Assembly: GCF_000308675.1 (NCBI RefSeq)
Contig: NZ_BAGE01000018.1
Location: 466,883 to 530,882 of the forward strand
Reading direction: 5' to 3'
DNA length: 64,000 bases
Source of the DNA: Nocardia paucivorans NBRC 100373
GTDB lineage: Bacteria; Actinomycetota; Actinomycetes; Mycobacteriales; Mycobacteriaceae
How positions within the stretch are numbered: the stretch's first letter is position 1; each line of letters begins with the position of its first letter. Below the pieces are notes generated by a model. It was not told where the DNA came from and ran no database searches. It was given only the letters and a program-made list of their open reading frames with translations. Below, piece by piece: positions 9,236 to 17,563 of this stretch. The position numbers were made by a program, and so were the translations under genes.

Positions 9236-9688
9236 CTACTTCTCGTAGAATGTCTGCAGAATAATCGTGCTGCGGGTCCGGACATTGGCCGTTGCCCGGA
9301 TCTCCTGCAGCAACTGTTCGAGGTGTCGGGGAGAGGCCACCCGGACCAGCAGAACATAGCTCTCGTCGCCGGCCACCGAGTGACACGCCTCGATACCGGG
9401 CAGATGCTGTAGCAATGCGGGTGCGTCATCCGGCTGAGACGGGTCGAGAGGAGTGATGGCCACGAATGCCGACAGCAGCTGACCCAATGCCTCCGGGTCG
9501 ACCTTCGCGGAATAACCGCGGATCACCCCCCGTGACTCCAACCGGCGCACTCGGGACTGCACCGCGGACACCGACAGGCTCGCCTTCTCGGCCAGATTCG
9601 ACAGGGTCGCGCGTCCATCCGCCATCAGTTCTCGTACCAGCAGTCGGTCGATCTCGTCCAGGGCTGGTCTTACCGGTGTTTCCGCCAC
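9236..9688 (-). CDS. lrpA: Lrp/AsnC family transcriptional regulator of lysine catabolism
   Basis: 150-residue feast/famine regulator. An N-terminal winged helix-turn-helix (about residues 10-60: LDEIDRLLVRELMADGR and LSVSAVQSRVRRLESRGVI) is followed by a RAM effector-binding domain (about 70-145). Family members bind amino acids at dimer interfaces and wrap DNA. It sits between lat (same strand, downstream) and pcd (divergent), so local control of lysine degradation is the obvious role; this is inferred from context and from the homologous M. tuberculosis LrpA arrangement as I recall it. The start is an ATG at 9688, 109 bp from the pcd start, leaving a shared promoter region. Confidence 0.92.
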   Translation of the reverse strand: MAETPVRPALDEIDRLLVRELMADGRATLSNLAEKASLSVSAVQSRVRRLESRGVIRGYSAKVDPEALGQLLSAFVAITPLDPSQPDDAPALLQHLPGIEACHSVAGDESYVLLVRVASPRHLEQLLQEIRATANVRTRSTIILQTFYEK

Positions 9689-9797
9689 CAGCGAAGGCTA
9701 ACCCAGGCGCCTCGGTCCGTGAATACCCTTCCCATTGCTCGTTCTTCGGCCCTGGTGGTCATCCGCGCCCCGGCCGACCGACACCGAGGAGCATCAG

Positions 9798-11330
9798 ATG
9801 ACTCGACTGCTCGGCGACCGTGACACCCGCCGGTTACCCGCGATCGCGGACACTCTGCTGCACGCACTGGGTGTCGAGGCCCCCGGCCCCGGCGCTCTGA
9901 TCGCCCGCACCCCCATCACCGGGGAGCAGCTGATCACTCTGCGCGCCGACACCCGCGCCGATGCCGAAACCGCCATCGAGCGCGCCGCCGACGCTTTCCG
10001 CGCCTGGCGCACCGTGCCCGCGCCGCAGCGCGCGGCGGTGGTGCGTCGGCTGGCCGAACTGTTGCGGCGACACAAGACCGAGCTCGGCCGATTGGTGACC
10101 CTGGAGGTCGGCAAGATCGAGGCCGAGGCCGAGGGTGAAGTGCAGGAGATGATCGATGTCTGCGAATTCGCCGTCGGACTGTCGCGGCAGCTCTACGGGC
10201 GCACCATGCCTTCGGAACGGCCGGGACACCGATTGATGGAAACCTGGCATCCGCTGGGTGTGGTGGGTGTGATCTCCGCCTTCAACTTCCCGGTCGCGGT
10301 GTGGTCGTGGAACACCGCCCTCGCCCTGGTATGCGGGGACACCGTGGTGTGGAAACCGTCGGAGATCACGCCGCTGACCGCCTTGGCCTGCCATACCCTA
10401 CTGCGCCGGGCCGCCGCGGATGTCGGCGCGGATCCGCAGATCCACCAGCTGCTGCTCGGCGATGCCGAGATGGCCGCCCCTCTGGTCGACGACGAGCGGG
10501 TCGCCCTGCTCAGCGCAACCGGTTCGGTGCGGATGGGGCGCGAGGTCGCGCCGCGGGTGGCCGCTCGGTTCGGTCGGTGTCTGTTGGAGCTGGGCGGTAA
10601 CAACGGTGCGATCGTCACTCCCTCGGCGGAGGTGGACTCGGCCGTGCGCGCCATCGTTTTCGCGGCGGCGGGTACGGCGGGCCAGCGGTGCACCACATTG
10701 CGCCGGCTCATCGTGCACGCCGATATCGCCGGGCCACTGCTGTCCCGGCTCGAGCAGGCGTATCTGCGACTGCCCGTAGGGATTCCGTTGGATCCGGGTG
10801 TGCTGGTCGGTCCACTCATCGATGAGCGGGCGTATACGGCCATGCGGACGGCGCTGGACCGCGCTCTCGACGACGGTGGCGAACTGCTCTGCGGCGGCGA
10901 GCGAATCGATGGTTTCGGTGACAAGGCGTTCTATGTGCGTCCGGCGATCGTGCGGATGCCCGCGCAGACCGCGGTGGTGCGCGAGGAAACCTTCGCCCCG
11001 ATCCTGTATGTGCTCACCTATCGGAATTTCGACACGGCCATAGCCCTGCACAACGGGGTGCCCCAGGGTCTGTCGTCGGCGGTGTTCACCACCGATCAGA
11101 GCGAGGCCGAACGCTTCCTCGCGGCCGACGGATCCGACTGCGGTATCGCCAATGTCAATATCGGCACCTCGGGTGCGGAGATCGGCGGAGCGTTCGGCGG
11201 GGAGAAACACACCGGCGGCGGCCGCGAATCCGGATCCGATGCCTGGAAGGCGTATATGCGTCGGGCCACCAACACCATCAACTACTCCACCGAACCCGTG
11301 CTGGCGCAGGGAATCAGATTCGACCTCTGA
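9798..11330 (+). CDS. pcd: piperideine-6-carboxylate / 2-aminoadipate semialdehyde dehydrogenase
   Basis: 510-residue NAD(P)-dependent aldehyde dehydrogenase expected to oxidise the Lat product to L-2-aminoadipate. The oxyanion Asn region is FNFPVAVWSWN, the cofactor Lys is in VVWKPSE, the general base Glu in LELGGNN and the catalytic Cys in AGTAGQRCTTLRR. The ATG at 9798 follows GAGGAGCATCAG, a good ribosome binding site; a longer in-frame reading upstream lacks one. Placement next to lat and lrpA supports the lysine role over a generic aldehyde dehydrogenase. It ends 21 bp from the convergent patatin gene. Confidence 0.93.
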   Translation: MTRLLGDRDTRRLPAIADTLLHALGVEAPGPGALIARTPITGEQLITLRADTRADAETAIERAADAFRAWRTVPAPQRAAVVRRLAELLRRHKTELGRLVTLEVGKIEAEAEGEVQEMIDVCEFAVGLSRQLYGRTMPSERPGHRLMETWHPLGVVGVISAFNFPVAVWSWNTALALVCGDTVVWKPSEITPLTALACHTLLRRAAADVGADPQIHQLLLGDAEMAAPLVDDERVALLSATGSVRMGREVAPRVAARFGRCLLELGGNNGAIVTPSAEVDSAVRAIVFAAAGTAGQRCTTLRRLIVHADIAGPLLSRLEQAYLRLPVGIPLDPGVLVGPLIDERAYTAMRTALDRALDDGGELLCGGERIDGFGDKAFYVRPAIVRMPAQTAVVREETFAPILYVLTYRNFDTAIALHNGVPQGLSSAVFTTDQSEAERFLAADGSDCGIANVNIGTSGAEIGGAFGGEKHTGGGRESGSDAWKAYMRRATNTINYSTEPVLAQGIRFDL

Positions 11331-11351
11331 AGACGGACGGAATCCGGACCG

Positions 11352-12329
11352 TCAGGAACTTTCCGCCTGCTCTCCCGCGGCCACATCGCGCGGACCGAAG
11401 GTGAATCCGGCGGCTTCGGAGAAGGTGTCGTGAACCGCGCGGCGGCCGATCTCCAGTCCCCGGGCGAGCAGAGCGGTATCGCGGGCGGCGCCGCTGATGG
11501 CGGGGGAGCCGAGTGGCGGACGGATCTGGAGGACGGCCGGCCCCAGCGAGTCGAGAACGCCCTCCTCCACATCCTGTTGGCCCGGACGTTCCAGTAAGGC
11601 CCGGTAGGCGCCGGGGGCGGAGAACCGCATATAGGTGCCGCCGACCACAGTGTGCAGCCACGATGCCGGTGGGCGGCGTTCATCGGCGCGTCGGGTGCGC
11701 AATACCAGCGCGTGCGTGGCCCCCGAACGTACGGCGGCGCGAATCGGGACGCTCTCGGCGAGACCACCGTCGAAATAGCGGCGTCCGCCGAGCTCTATCG
11801 GCGGCCCGGCCAGCACCGGCAACCCCGCCGAGGCGCGCAGGGCCCGCATGAGGGTGGGTTTGTCCACGATATGCGGTTGCAGATCCACCGAACGCCCGGT
11901 GTGGGTATCGGTGGCGATGGGGTGAAAGGTGGTGGAGTTGGCCAGGATGGCATCGAAGTCCATCGGATCGATCCGGTCGTAGACCTCGTGCACCAGATAT
12001 TTCAGATCGAATGCCGGCCTGCCCCGCAACATTCGCCCCGGATCGATGGCGCGGCGCAAGGTCACCGGATCGGTCCACAGCCGCATCCCACTGCGGGCCC
12101 GCCCACACAACAGCCAGGCACCGTTGATCGCCCCGGCCGAAGTACCGTAGACGGCGTCGAACACCGAGGACAACCCGAGTTCCTCCAGCCCGCGCACCAT
12201 CCCGCCGGAATACACCCCGCGACTGCCGCCGCCTTCGATGACGAGTGTCAGACGATGCCCGTCGGACCGATGACCGGAGGCAACCCGACTCCGGATGACC
12301 TCCGCAACCGTCGGCGTAGAACTGGACAT
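11352..12329 (-). CDS. patatin-like phospholipase family protein
   Basis: 325-residue putative lipid acyl hydrolase with a Ser-Asp catalytic dyad. The oxyanion loop is EGGGSRGVYSGG (about residues 32-43), the nucleophile elbow GTSAG lies near residue 63 and the catalytic Asp is in FDGGLAES near residue 188. All three hallmarks are intact, so activity is likely; the acyl substrate is unknown. No signal peptide is seen, so it is probably cytoplasmic. The gene is monocistronic, convergent with pcd and separated from accA3 by a structured 380-bp spacer. Confidence 0.9.
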   Translation of the reverse strand: MSSSTPTVAEVIRSRVASGHRSDGHRLTLVIEGGGSRGVYSGGMVRGLEELGLSSVFDAVYGTSAGAINGAWLLCGRARSGMRLWTDPVTLRRAIDPGRMLRGRPAFDLKYLVHEVYDRIDPMDFDAILANSTTFHPIATDTHTGRSVDLQPHIVDKPTLMRALRASAGLPVLAGPPIELGGRRYFDGGLAESVPIRAAVRSGATHALVLRTRRADERRPPASWLHTVVGGTYMRFSAPGAYRALLERPGQQDVEEGVLDSLGPAVLQIRPPLGSPAISGAARDTALLARGLEIGRRAVHDTFSEAAGFTFGPRDVAAGEQAESS

Positions 12330-12709
12330 TCGCCCACAATACGACAGCTCGGATACGCAGGCTTCCCGCCATCACATCGACCCCCGAAACACGGCCCGGT
12401 ATCGCGCGTCGAGTCCGGTTTCGGGCGTCGGGTCCCACAAAGCCCCTGAGCTTCACCAATTCCTGCTCATCCGCATCGGCTCGGTCACCCGTGGCAATGC
12501 GTCCCGTGCAGATGCCGGGATACTCCTATGGCTGTCGAGTGGTGGGGGGTGATCGGACGGTAGAGAGCTCTTGTGAAGCTCACAAGGGGTTGCGACCCGT
12601 CCCGCGTTCGCGCACCCGAAGCGCATGCGCCGAAGGCACGAGTCTCGGTCGCGCACATACGAGACCTTCAGGGTCGCAACCCCGCGCCGCCGAAGGGCAG
12701 CGCCGAGAA
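12330..12709. other. intergenic spacer, no gene seen
   Basis: 380 bp between the 5' end of the patatin gene and the 3' end of accA3. I see no reading frame with a ribosome binding site or coding-like composition. It contains the nested palindromes described separately (12569-12683), probably the transcription end of accA3, and the patatin promoter should lie in the left part. Confidence 0.6.
12569..12683. repeat. nested inverted repeats, possible structured terminator or RNA element
   Basis: A perfect 17-bp palindrome (CTTGTGA-AGC-TCACAAG, 12569-12585) abuts a perfect 13-bp inverted repeat whose arms, GGGGTTGCGACCC (12585-12597) and GGGTCGCAACCCC (12671-12683), enclose 73 bp. Inside lie further self-complementary pieces: CGCGTTCGCG (12603-12612), GCGCATGCGC (12621-12630) and a GTCTCG/CGAGAC pair (12642-12647 with 12660-12665). 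The whole could fold into a multi-branched hairpin just past the accA3 stop codon. No T-run follows, so it is not a canonical intrinsic terminator. Confidence 0.55.
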
Positions 12710-14497
12710 CTACTTGATTTCGGCGAGTACCGTGCCCTGGGTGATGGCCGCGCCGGCCTCCACGTTCAGTCCGGTGATCACACCGGCCTTGTGCGCGTTG
12801 ACCGGGTTTTCCATCTTCATGGCCTCGAGCACCACGACCAGGTCGCCGGGTTCCACGGTCTGGCCTTCGGTGACGGCGACCTTGACGACGGTGCCCTGCA
12901 TCGGCGCGGTCACCGCATCGCCCGACGCGGCACCGCCACCCGCGGCGCCGCGCTTACGCGGCTTCGGCTTCTTGCGAATGGCACCGCCCGCGGCGGCGCC
13001 GTTGCCGATGCTGAACTCACCCGGCAGCGAGACCTCGACGCGGCGTCCGCCGACCTCGACGACCACCTTCTGACGCGGTGCCTTCTCCTCGTCGTCGATC
13101 GGTTCGCCGCCGGTGAACGGCTCGATGGTGTTGTTCCACTCGGTTTCGATCCACTTGGTGTAGACGTCGAACGATTCGCCGTCGCCCACGAACGCGGGAT
13201 CCTCGACGATCGCCCGGTGGAACGGGATGACCGTGGCCAGGCCTTCCACCTGGAATTCGGCCAGGGCGCGCCGCGCCCGCTCCAGAGCCTGGGTCCGGTT
13301 CTCGCCGGTGACGATCAGTTTGGCCAGCATGGAGTCGAACTGGCCACCGATCACGCTGCCCTGCACGACACCCGAGTCCACCCGCACGCCGGGGCCACTC
13401 GGCTCCTTGTAGACGGTGATGGGGCCGGGGGCGGGCAGGAAGTTGCGGCCGGCGTCCTCGCCGTTGATCCGGAATTCGATGGAGTGCCCGCGGGGGGTGG
13501 GGTCCTCGGTGAATTCCAGCTTTTCGCCATTGGCGATGCGGAACTGCTGGCGCACCAGATCGATACCGGCGGTTTCCTCGGTCACCGGGTGTTCGACCTG
13601 CAGGCGGGTGTTCACCTCGAGGAACGAGACGGTATCGCCCTGGACCAGGTATTCCACCGTGCCGGCACCGTAGTAGCCGGCTTCCTTGCAGATGGCCTTG
13701 GCCGATTCGTGGATGCGCTTGCGTTGGTCGTCGGTGAGGAACGGCGCGGGAGCCTCCTCGACCAACTTCTGGAAGCGACGCTGCAGCGAGCAGTCGCGGG
13801 TGCCCACGACGATCACATTGCCGTGCTGGTCGGCGAGCACCTGGGCTTCGACGTGGCGGGCCTTGTCCAGGTACTGCTCGACGAAGCATTCGCCACGGCC
13901 GAAGGCCGCGGTGGCCTCGCGGGTGGCCGATTCGAACAGCTCGGGGATTTCCTCGATCGAGTGCGCGACCTTCATACCGCGCCCGCCGCCGCCGAATGCG
14001 GCCTTGATCGCCACCGGCACGCCGTACTTCTTCGCGAATTCGACGACCTCGTCGGCATTGGCCACCGGGTCCTTGGTGCCCGCGGCCATCGGTGCGTTGG
14101 CGCGTTCGGCGATGTGCCGGGCGGTGACCTTGTCGCCGAGGTCGCGGATGGCCTGCGGGGGCGGACCGATCCAGATCAGCCCGGCGTCGATCACGGCCTG
14201 GGCGAAGTCGGCGTTCTCGGACAGGAAGCCGTAGCCCGGGTGGATCGCGTCGGCGCCCGACTTGGCGGCGGCGTCGAGGATCTTGTCGATCACCAGGTAC
14301 GACTCCGCCGAGTTCTGTCCGCCGAGAGCGAAGGCCTCGTCGGCGAGCTTGACGAAAGGCGCGTCGGCATCGGGTTCGGCGTAGACCGCGACACTCCCGA
14401 GGCCGGCGTCCTTGGCCGCCCGGATGACACGCACGGCGATCTCGCCTCGGTTAGCTACGAGTACCTTCGTGATCCGAGCGTTGGCTTGGCTGGGCAC
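12710..14497 (-). CDS. accA3: acyl-CoA carboxylase alpha subunit (biotin carboxylase + biotin carboxyl carrier)
   Basis: 595-residue biotinylated alpha chain shared by acetyl/propionyl/long-chain acyl-CoA carboxylases. The N-terminal biotin carboxylase domain (about 8-455) carries [12 protein letters not shown] and the ATP-grasp glycine loop [10 protein letters not shown]; the C-terminal biotinyl domain contains EAMKM with the biotin-accepting Lys561, 35 residues from the end. The start is a GTG at 14497, chosen because AGGAGGCTCA precedes it at ideal distance. It is transcribed alone, with a 494-bp upstream region containing hairpins. Its partners AccD5 and AccE and the biotin ligase BirA are encoded within 7 kb, so a propionyl-CoA carboxylase can be assembled from this window. 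Confidence 0.96.
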   Translation of the reverse strand: MPSQANARITKVLVANRGEIAVRVIRAAKDAGLGSVAVYAEPDADAPFVKLADEAFALGGQNSAESYLVIDKILDAAAKSGADAIHPGYGFLSENADFAQAVIDAGLIWIGPPPQAIRDLGDKVTARHIAERANAPMAAGTKDPVANADEVVEFAKKYGVPVAIKAAFGGGGRGMKVAHSIEEIPELFESATREATAAFGRGECFVEQYLDKARHVEAQVLADQHGNVIVVGTRDCSLQRRFQKLVEEAPAPFLTDDQRKRIHESAKAICKEAGYYGAGTVEYLVQGDTVSFLEVNTRLQVEHPVTEETAGIDLVRQQFRIANGEKLEFTEDPTPRGHSIEFRINGEDAGRNFLPAPGPITVYKEPSGPGVRVDSGVVQGSVIGGQFDSMLAKLIVTGENRTQALERARRALAEFQVEGLATVIPFHRAIVEDPAFVGDGESFDVYTKWIETEWNNTIEPFTGGEPIDDEEKAPRQKVVVEVGGRRVEVSLPGEFSIGNGAAAGGAIRKKPKPRKRGAAGGGAASGDAVTAPMQGTVVKVAVTEGQTVEPGDLVVVLEAMKMENPVNAHKAGVITGLNVEAGAAITQGTVLAEIK

Positions 14498-14991
14498 TGA
14501 GCCTCCTGTGCAATCTTCTGTGTTCGCTTCGCGGGATGGGTCGCTGCGCAGGCTCCTGCTCCCGTAGGCGGAGTCAGCGACCCCCGACCGGTCTCGGAAC
14601 CGGGTGGGTCGCTGGGCGGGTTCCGCCGAAGTGGGTTCGGATCCGCTGCGCGGGCTCCGCGCCCATAGCCGACATTTGTCGTCTCGGGCGAGTGTAGGCA
14701 GTCTGCCAACAGACGCGGAAACCGGATAGCCCTACCGAAGAGTAGGTCGTAGATCACACTCCCGCGACCTCGGTGTCGAACCGTGCCGCCGAACCCCTCT
14801 CACCTGCGGAGAAACTGCCGGCAAGTGCCCTCTGTCGGCCTGGGGCGGCTTTGTCCGATCGGCGGCGCTATGGAGGACGGATAGCGAATCCGGGATAACG
14901 AATCCGGGATAACGGGGCCCGAGTCGTCCCCGAGGGATCCGTCTCGTTCTCGCCGCCCGATCCACCCGCTGCGCCGGGGCTGCGCGATCCG
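14498..14991. other. accA3 leader / intergenic region without a gene
   Basis: 494 bp upstream of accA3 and downstream of the rhodanese gene. No credible coding frame is present. Nearest accA3 is a hairpin-forming stretch: GGGTCGCTG (14538-14546) pairs with CAGCGACCC (14575-14583), and GGGTCGCTG recurs near 14611. A 14-bp direct duplication lies at 14885-14912. In M. tuberculosis, as I recall, a SufE-like gene occupies this position between accA3 and sseA; none is detectable here in any frame. Confidence 0.6.
14885..14912. repeat. 14-bp tandem duplication
   Basis: Two perfect head-to-tail copies of CGAATCCGGGATAA, about 80 bp downstream of the rhodanese stop codon. No coding sequence overlaps them. 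Probably a replication-slippage product. Confidence 0.8.
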
Positions 14992-15888
14992 TCAGGAAGG
15001 TGCTCCCGCGACGGCGGGAACGGCCCCGTCGAACAGGGCGATGGGCATGCGGACCGTGTTTCCCCATTCGGTCCACGATCCGTCGTAATTGCGTACCGAG
15101 TCGACGCCGAGCAGGTATTTCAGGACGAACCAGGTATGGCTTGCCCGTTCCCCCGTCCCGCTGTACACGACCAGTGGGCCGGCGGTGGTGAGGTCGTCGT
15201 ATATCGCCTCCAGCGCGGCGCGGTCGCGGAATCGCCCGTCGGGACCGATCGCGTCGTTCCACGGCAGGTTCACCGCGCCCGGTATGTGACCGCCGCGCGG
15301 AATCATCTCTTCCCGGTCGGTCGGCGCGCCCACTCGTATGCCCGCGTACTCCGCGGGTGAGCGCACATCGATCAGCGGGTCGACGCCGAGTCGGTGCAGG
15401 ACTTCTTCGCGGAATATGCGGTTCGTATGGTCGTCCCGCCGGACCTGTGGGTATCGGCCGGGCGGCGGGCAGGGGGAGTCGAAGGTGGTCTCCCGGGATT
15501 CGTCGATCCAGGCCTCACGTCCGCCGTCGAGCAGTCGGACATCGGCGTGTCCGAAGAGGGTGAACACCCACAGCGCGTGTGCGGCGCGAGTATTGGCGTG
15601 ATCGCCGTAGAGCACGATGGTGTCGTCGCGTTCGATCCCCTTGGACCGCATCAGTTCGGCGAACCGGATGCCGTCTATACAGTCGCGGGTGACGGGATCG
15701 TCGAGATCGGCATGCCAGTCCAGTTTGCTTGCCCCAGGGATGTGACCTATGTCATAAAGACGTGTATTCGTGTCGCATTCGAGGATCTTCAGACCGGCCG
15801 CGCCGATATTCGCCGACAACCACTCGGTGGTCACCAGCCGGTCGGGATGCGCATATGAGGCGAAGGTGGGATCCGGAGCAACGGGCAC
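14992..15888 (-). CDS. sseA: SseA-like tandem rhodanese lacking the catalytic cysteine
   Basis: 298-residue two-domain rhodanese. The N-domain (about 15-130) has the usual non-catalytic loop (VLYGDHANT); the C-domain (about 160-285) has the CH2-type IDVRSPAEYAG and HIPGAVNLPW motifs. The active-site loop, which in M. tuberculosis SseA (Rv3283, from memory) begins VYC and continues into GERSSHTWFVL, reads VVYSGTGERASHTWF here: the cysteine is Ser243 (codon AGC). Both domains therefore lack the sulfur-carrying thiol, so thiosulfate or mercaptopyruvate sulfurtransfer by the normal persulfide route should be impossible. The rest of the fold is well preserved and the frame intact. The start is a GTG at 15888. 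It is divergent from a SufR-like regulator gene. It may be a binding or regulatory protein, or a recent loss. Confidence 0.88.
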   Translation of the reverse strand: MPVAPDPTFASYAHPDRLVTTEWLSANIGAAGLKILECDTNTRLYDIGHIPGASKLDWHADLDDPVTRDCIDGIRFAELMRSKGIERDDTIVLYGDHANTRAAHALWVFTLFGHADVRLLDGGREAWIDESRETTFDSPCPPPGRYPQVRRDDHTNRIFREEVLHRLGVDPLIDVRSPAEYAGIRVGAPTDREEMIPRGGHIPGAVNLPWNDAIGPDGRFRDRAALEAIYDDLTTAGPLVVYSGTGERASHTWFVLKYLLGVDSVRNYDGSWTEWGNTVRMPIALFDGAVPAVAGAPS

Positions 15889-16052
15889 GTTCAGAATCCT
15901 TCACACGTATGGGTAGTGGGCGAAGCGGGGTCGAAGCGCATCCTGCATGGTATGTGTGACGTGAAGTGAACCGGATTCCCGTACGAATAGGGTGAACGAA
16001 CCATTAAATCGCACGTGCATCCGATAAAGTCTCCCCGGAGGAGGGGTGAGCT

Positions 16053-16919
16053 ATGTCAGATTCTTGGCCTCGGCGGCGCTTGCTCGCGATCCTACGTGGC
16101 GCGAGTGAGCCGCTCGATGCCCAGGAACTGGCCAGGATCACCGGACAGCATGTCACCACAGTCCGGTTCCACCTCGATATTCTCACCCGCGAATCCCTGG
16201 TGCGCCAGTTCCAGCAGCCACCACGGGGTCGGGGCCGTCCCCGAATCGGATATCGCGCCGTGCAACGATCCGTCGGGTACCAGGATCTGGCCCAGATGCT
16301 GGCCGATCAGCTGGGGCCCGATCCGGCGAGTCGGGAGGCGGCCGGGGTGGCCGCCGGCCGGGCCTGGGGCGCTCGGATGGACGTTCCCGATCAGCCTGTC
16401 ACCACGCTGCGTGAGGTCCGGGAGCTGGCCGTCTCGCTGATGTCGGAGTTGGGTTTTGCCCCGGAGCGGGATTCGTCGCGGGACACCGGGGATCAGGTCG
16501 TCATTCCGTTGACCGCCTGTCCGCTGCGGGATCTCGCCCGCACCCACTCCGAAGTGGTGTGCAGTGTGCACCGCGGCATGGTGGAGGAACTGATGAACCG
16601 CAACGGCACCGGGGCCGTCGAGGTGGCGATGACGCCGTTCGTCTCCGACGATGTCTGTGAGCTGCGGCTGTGGCTGGCCGACGAGCGGTCGGGCTCCCTC
16701 GACTCGACGGTCGACGAGCTCTCGGTTCCGCCCGCCCGGGGGGAACCGCCGCCTCGGGTGTCGGAGCCGCTCGGCGCTTCGGCTCCGACCGGGATTCCGC
16801 GATCGGAAGGCTCCATCGGACCGCCGGCGGACCCGATCATCTCCCCGTCAGGCGGGAACACGCCACAATTGCGCGATTCCGATACCCACATCCTGGAGCA
16901 GTCGGCGCAACAACGGTAG
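16053..16919 (+). CDS. SufR-like helix-turn-helix regulator with predicted Fe-S cluster
   Basis: 288-residue regulator. The N-terminal winged helix-turn-helix (about 8-70: EPLDAQELARITGQHVTTVR, then an RGRGRPRIGYR wing) resembles ArsR/DeoR-type SufR proteins. The effector domain holds Cys156, Cys170, His173 and Cys202, in the order C-x13-C-x2-H-x28-C seen in SufR, where three cysteines hold an Fe-S cluster that senses iron or oxidation state. The last 70 residues are low-complexity and Pro/Ser-rich. The ATG at 16053 follows GGAGGAGGGG. It is divergent from the Cys-less sulfurtransferase gene (164-bp shared promoter region), which is its likely target; no suf operon is in the window. Its 3' end overlaps the convergent maf gene by 72 bp. 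Confidence 0.82.
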   Translation: MSDSWPRRRLLAILRGASEPLDAQELARITGQHVTTVRFHLDILTRESLVRQFQQPPRGRGRPRIGYRAVQRSVGYQDLAQMLADQLGPDPASREAAGVAAGRAWGARMDVPDQPVTTLREVRELAVSLMSELGFAPERDSSRDTGDQVVIPLTACPLRDLARTHSEVVCSVHRGMVEELMNRNGTGAVEVAMTPFVSDDVCELRLWLADERSGSLDSTVDELSVPPARGEPPPRVSEPLGASAPTGIPRSEGSIGPPADPIISPSGGNTPQLRDSDTHILEQSAQQR

Positions 16920-17513
16920 TCCGATACCCACCACGCTCGAGGGGTCGCCCTCGATTCGGTCGACGAACCAGCCGCCCATCCCGTCCAGAGTGAAGGCGCC
17001 GGCGACCCGAAGCGGTTCCCCGGTTGCGATATAGGCATCCAGTTCCGCGGGTTCCGGTTTGGCGAAATGCACGGTGGTGGCACTACAGTCGACCGCTTCC
17101 GTAACGAGCGGCGGTTCGGCGGATCCGGTGGACCGCAGGCGCAGCACACAATGACCGGTGATCAGATCGGCGGTGCGTCCCGCCATGGTCTGCCAGCGCT
17201 CTCGGGCCACCTCCGGGGTATGCGGTTTGCCCTGGAGAACGCCATCGATGAGCAGCATCGAATCGCAGCCCACCACTGCGAGATCGTCTCCGGCCGCGGC
17301 GAGATCGGCGGAATCGGCGAGCGTGGTCGCCACGGCGCGAGCCTTGGCCCGTGCCAATTCGTTCACCACGGTATGCGGGGTGGTGTCCGCGGGCAGCGCC
17401 GCGATCACGGCGTCCTCGTCCACATCCGATACCCGGACGAGCGGGTCGATTCCGGCCGCGCGTAGCACGGACAGCCGGGCCGGTGACGCGGAAGCGAGAA
17501 CCAGCCGGGTCAA
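16848..17513 (-). CDS. maf: Maf-family nucleotide pyrophosphatase
   Basis: 221-residue house-cleaning dNTP/NTP pyrophosphatase of the Maf/YhdE family. It opens LVLASASPARLSVLRAAGIDP, followed by SDVDEDAV, the GCDSMLLIDGVLQGKP core and FTLDGMGGWFVDRIEGDPSSVVG near the end, all typical. The start is taken as a TTG at 17513, which gives the conserved TRLVLASAS N-terminus and the usual family length; AGGAGA lies immediately upstream, with short spacing, so the CTG four codons later is an alternative. It follows accE by 41 bp, as in other mycolata, and a 21-bp tandem duplication fills that gap. Confidence 0.9.
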   Translation of the reverse strand: MTRLVLASASPARLSVLRAAGIDPLVRVSDVDEDAVIAALPADTTPHTVVNELARAKARAVATTLADSADLAAAGDDLAVVGCDSMLLIDGVLQGKPHTPEVARERWQTMAGRTADLITGHCVLRLRSTGSAEPPLVTEAVDCSATTVHFAKPEPAELDAYIATGEPLRVAGAFTLDGMGGWFVDRIEGDPSSVVGIGLPLLRRLLQDVGIGIAQLWRVPA

Positions 17514-17521
17514 TTCTCCTA

Positions 17522-17563
17522 CCCTTCCCGAGATCAGTAGCGCCCTTCCCGAGATCAGTAGCG
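17522..17563. repeat. 21-bp perfect tandem duplication spanning the accE stop codon
   Basis: Two perfect copies of a 21-bp unit beginning CCCTTCCCGAGATCAG (17522-17542 and 17543-17563). Read on the minus strand, the upstream copy contains the last codons and TGA of accE, and the second copy repeats them in the gap before maf. The duplication places an extra GGGAAGGG purine tract directly upstream of the maf start. Confidence 0.9.

Noticed and set aside
11331..11352. Terminator between pcd and the patatin gene
   Set aside because: GACGGACGG/CCGGACCGTC pairing is short and imperfect within a 21-bp gap; not strong enough to list.
12491..14500. Plus-strand frame of 669 codons over accA3
   Set aside because: Exact antisense of the biotin carboxylase gene, Leu/Asp/Gly/Val-rich mirror composition, no ribosome binding site.
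14498..14991. SufE-like gene or its remnant between accA3 and sseA
   Set aside because: I looked for the Cys-containing SufE core in all frames and found nothing readable.
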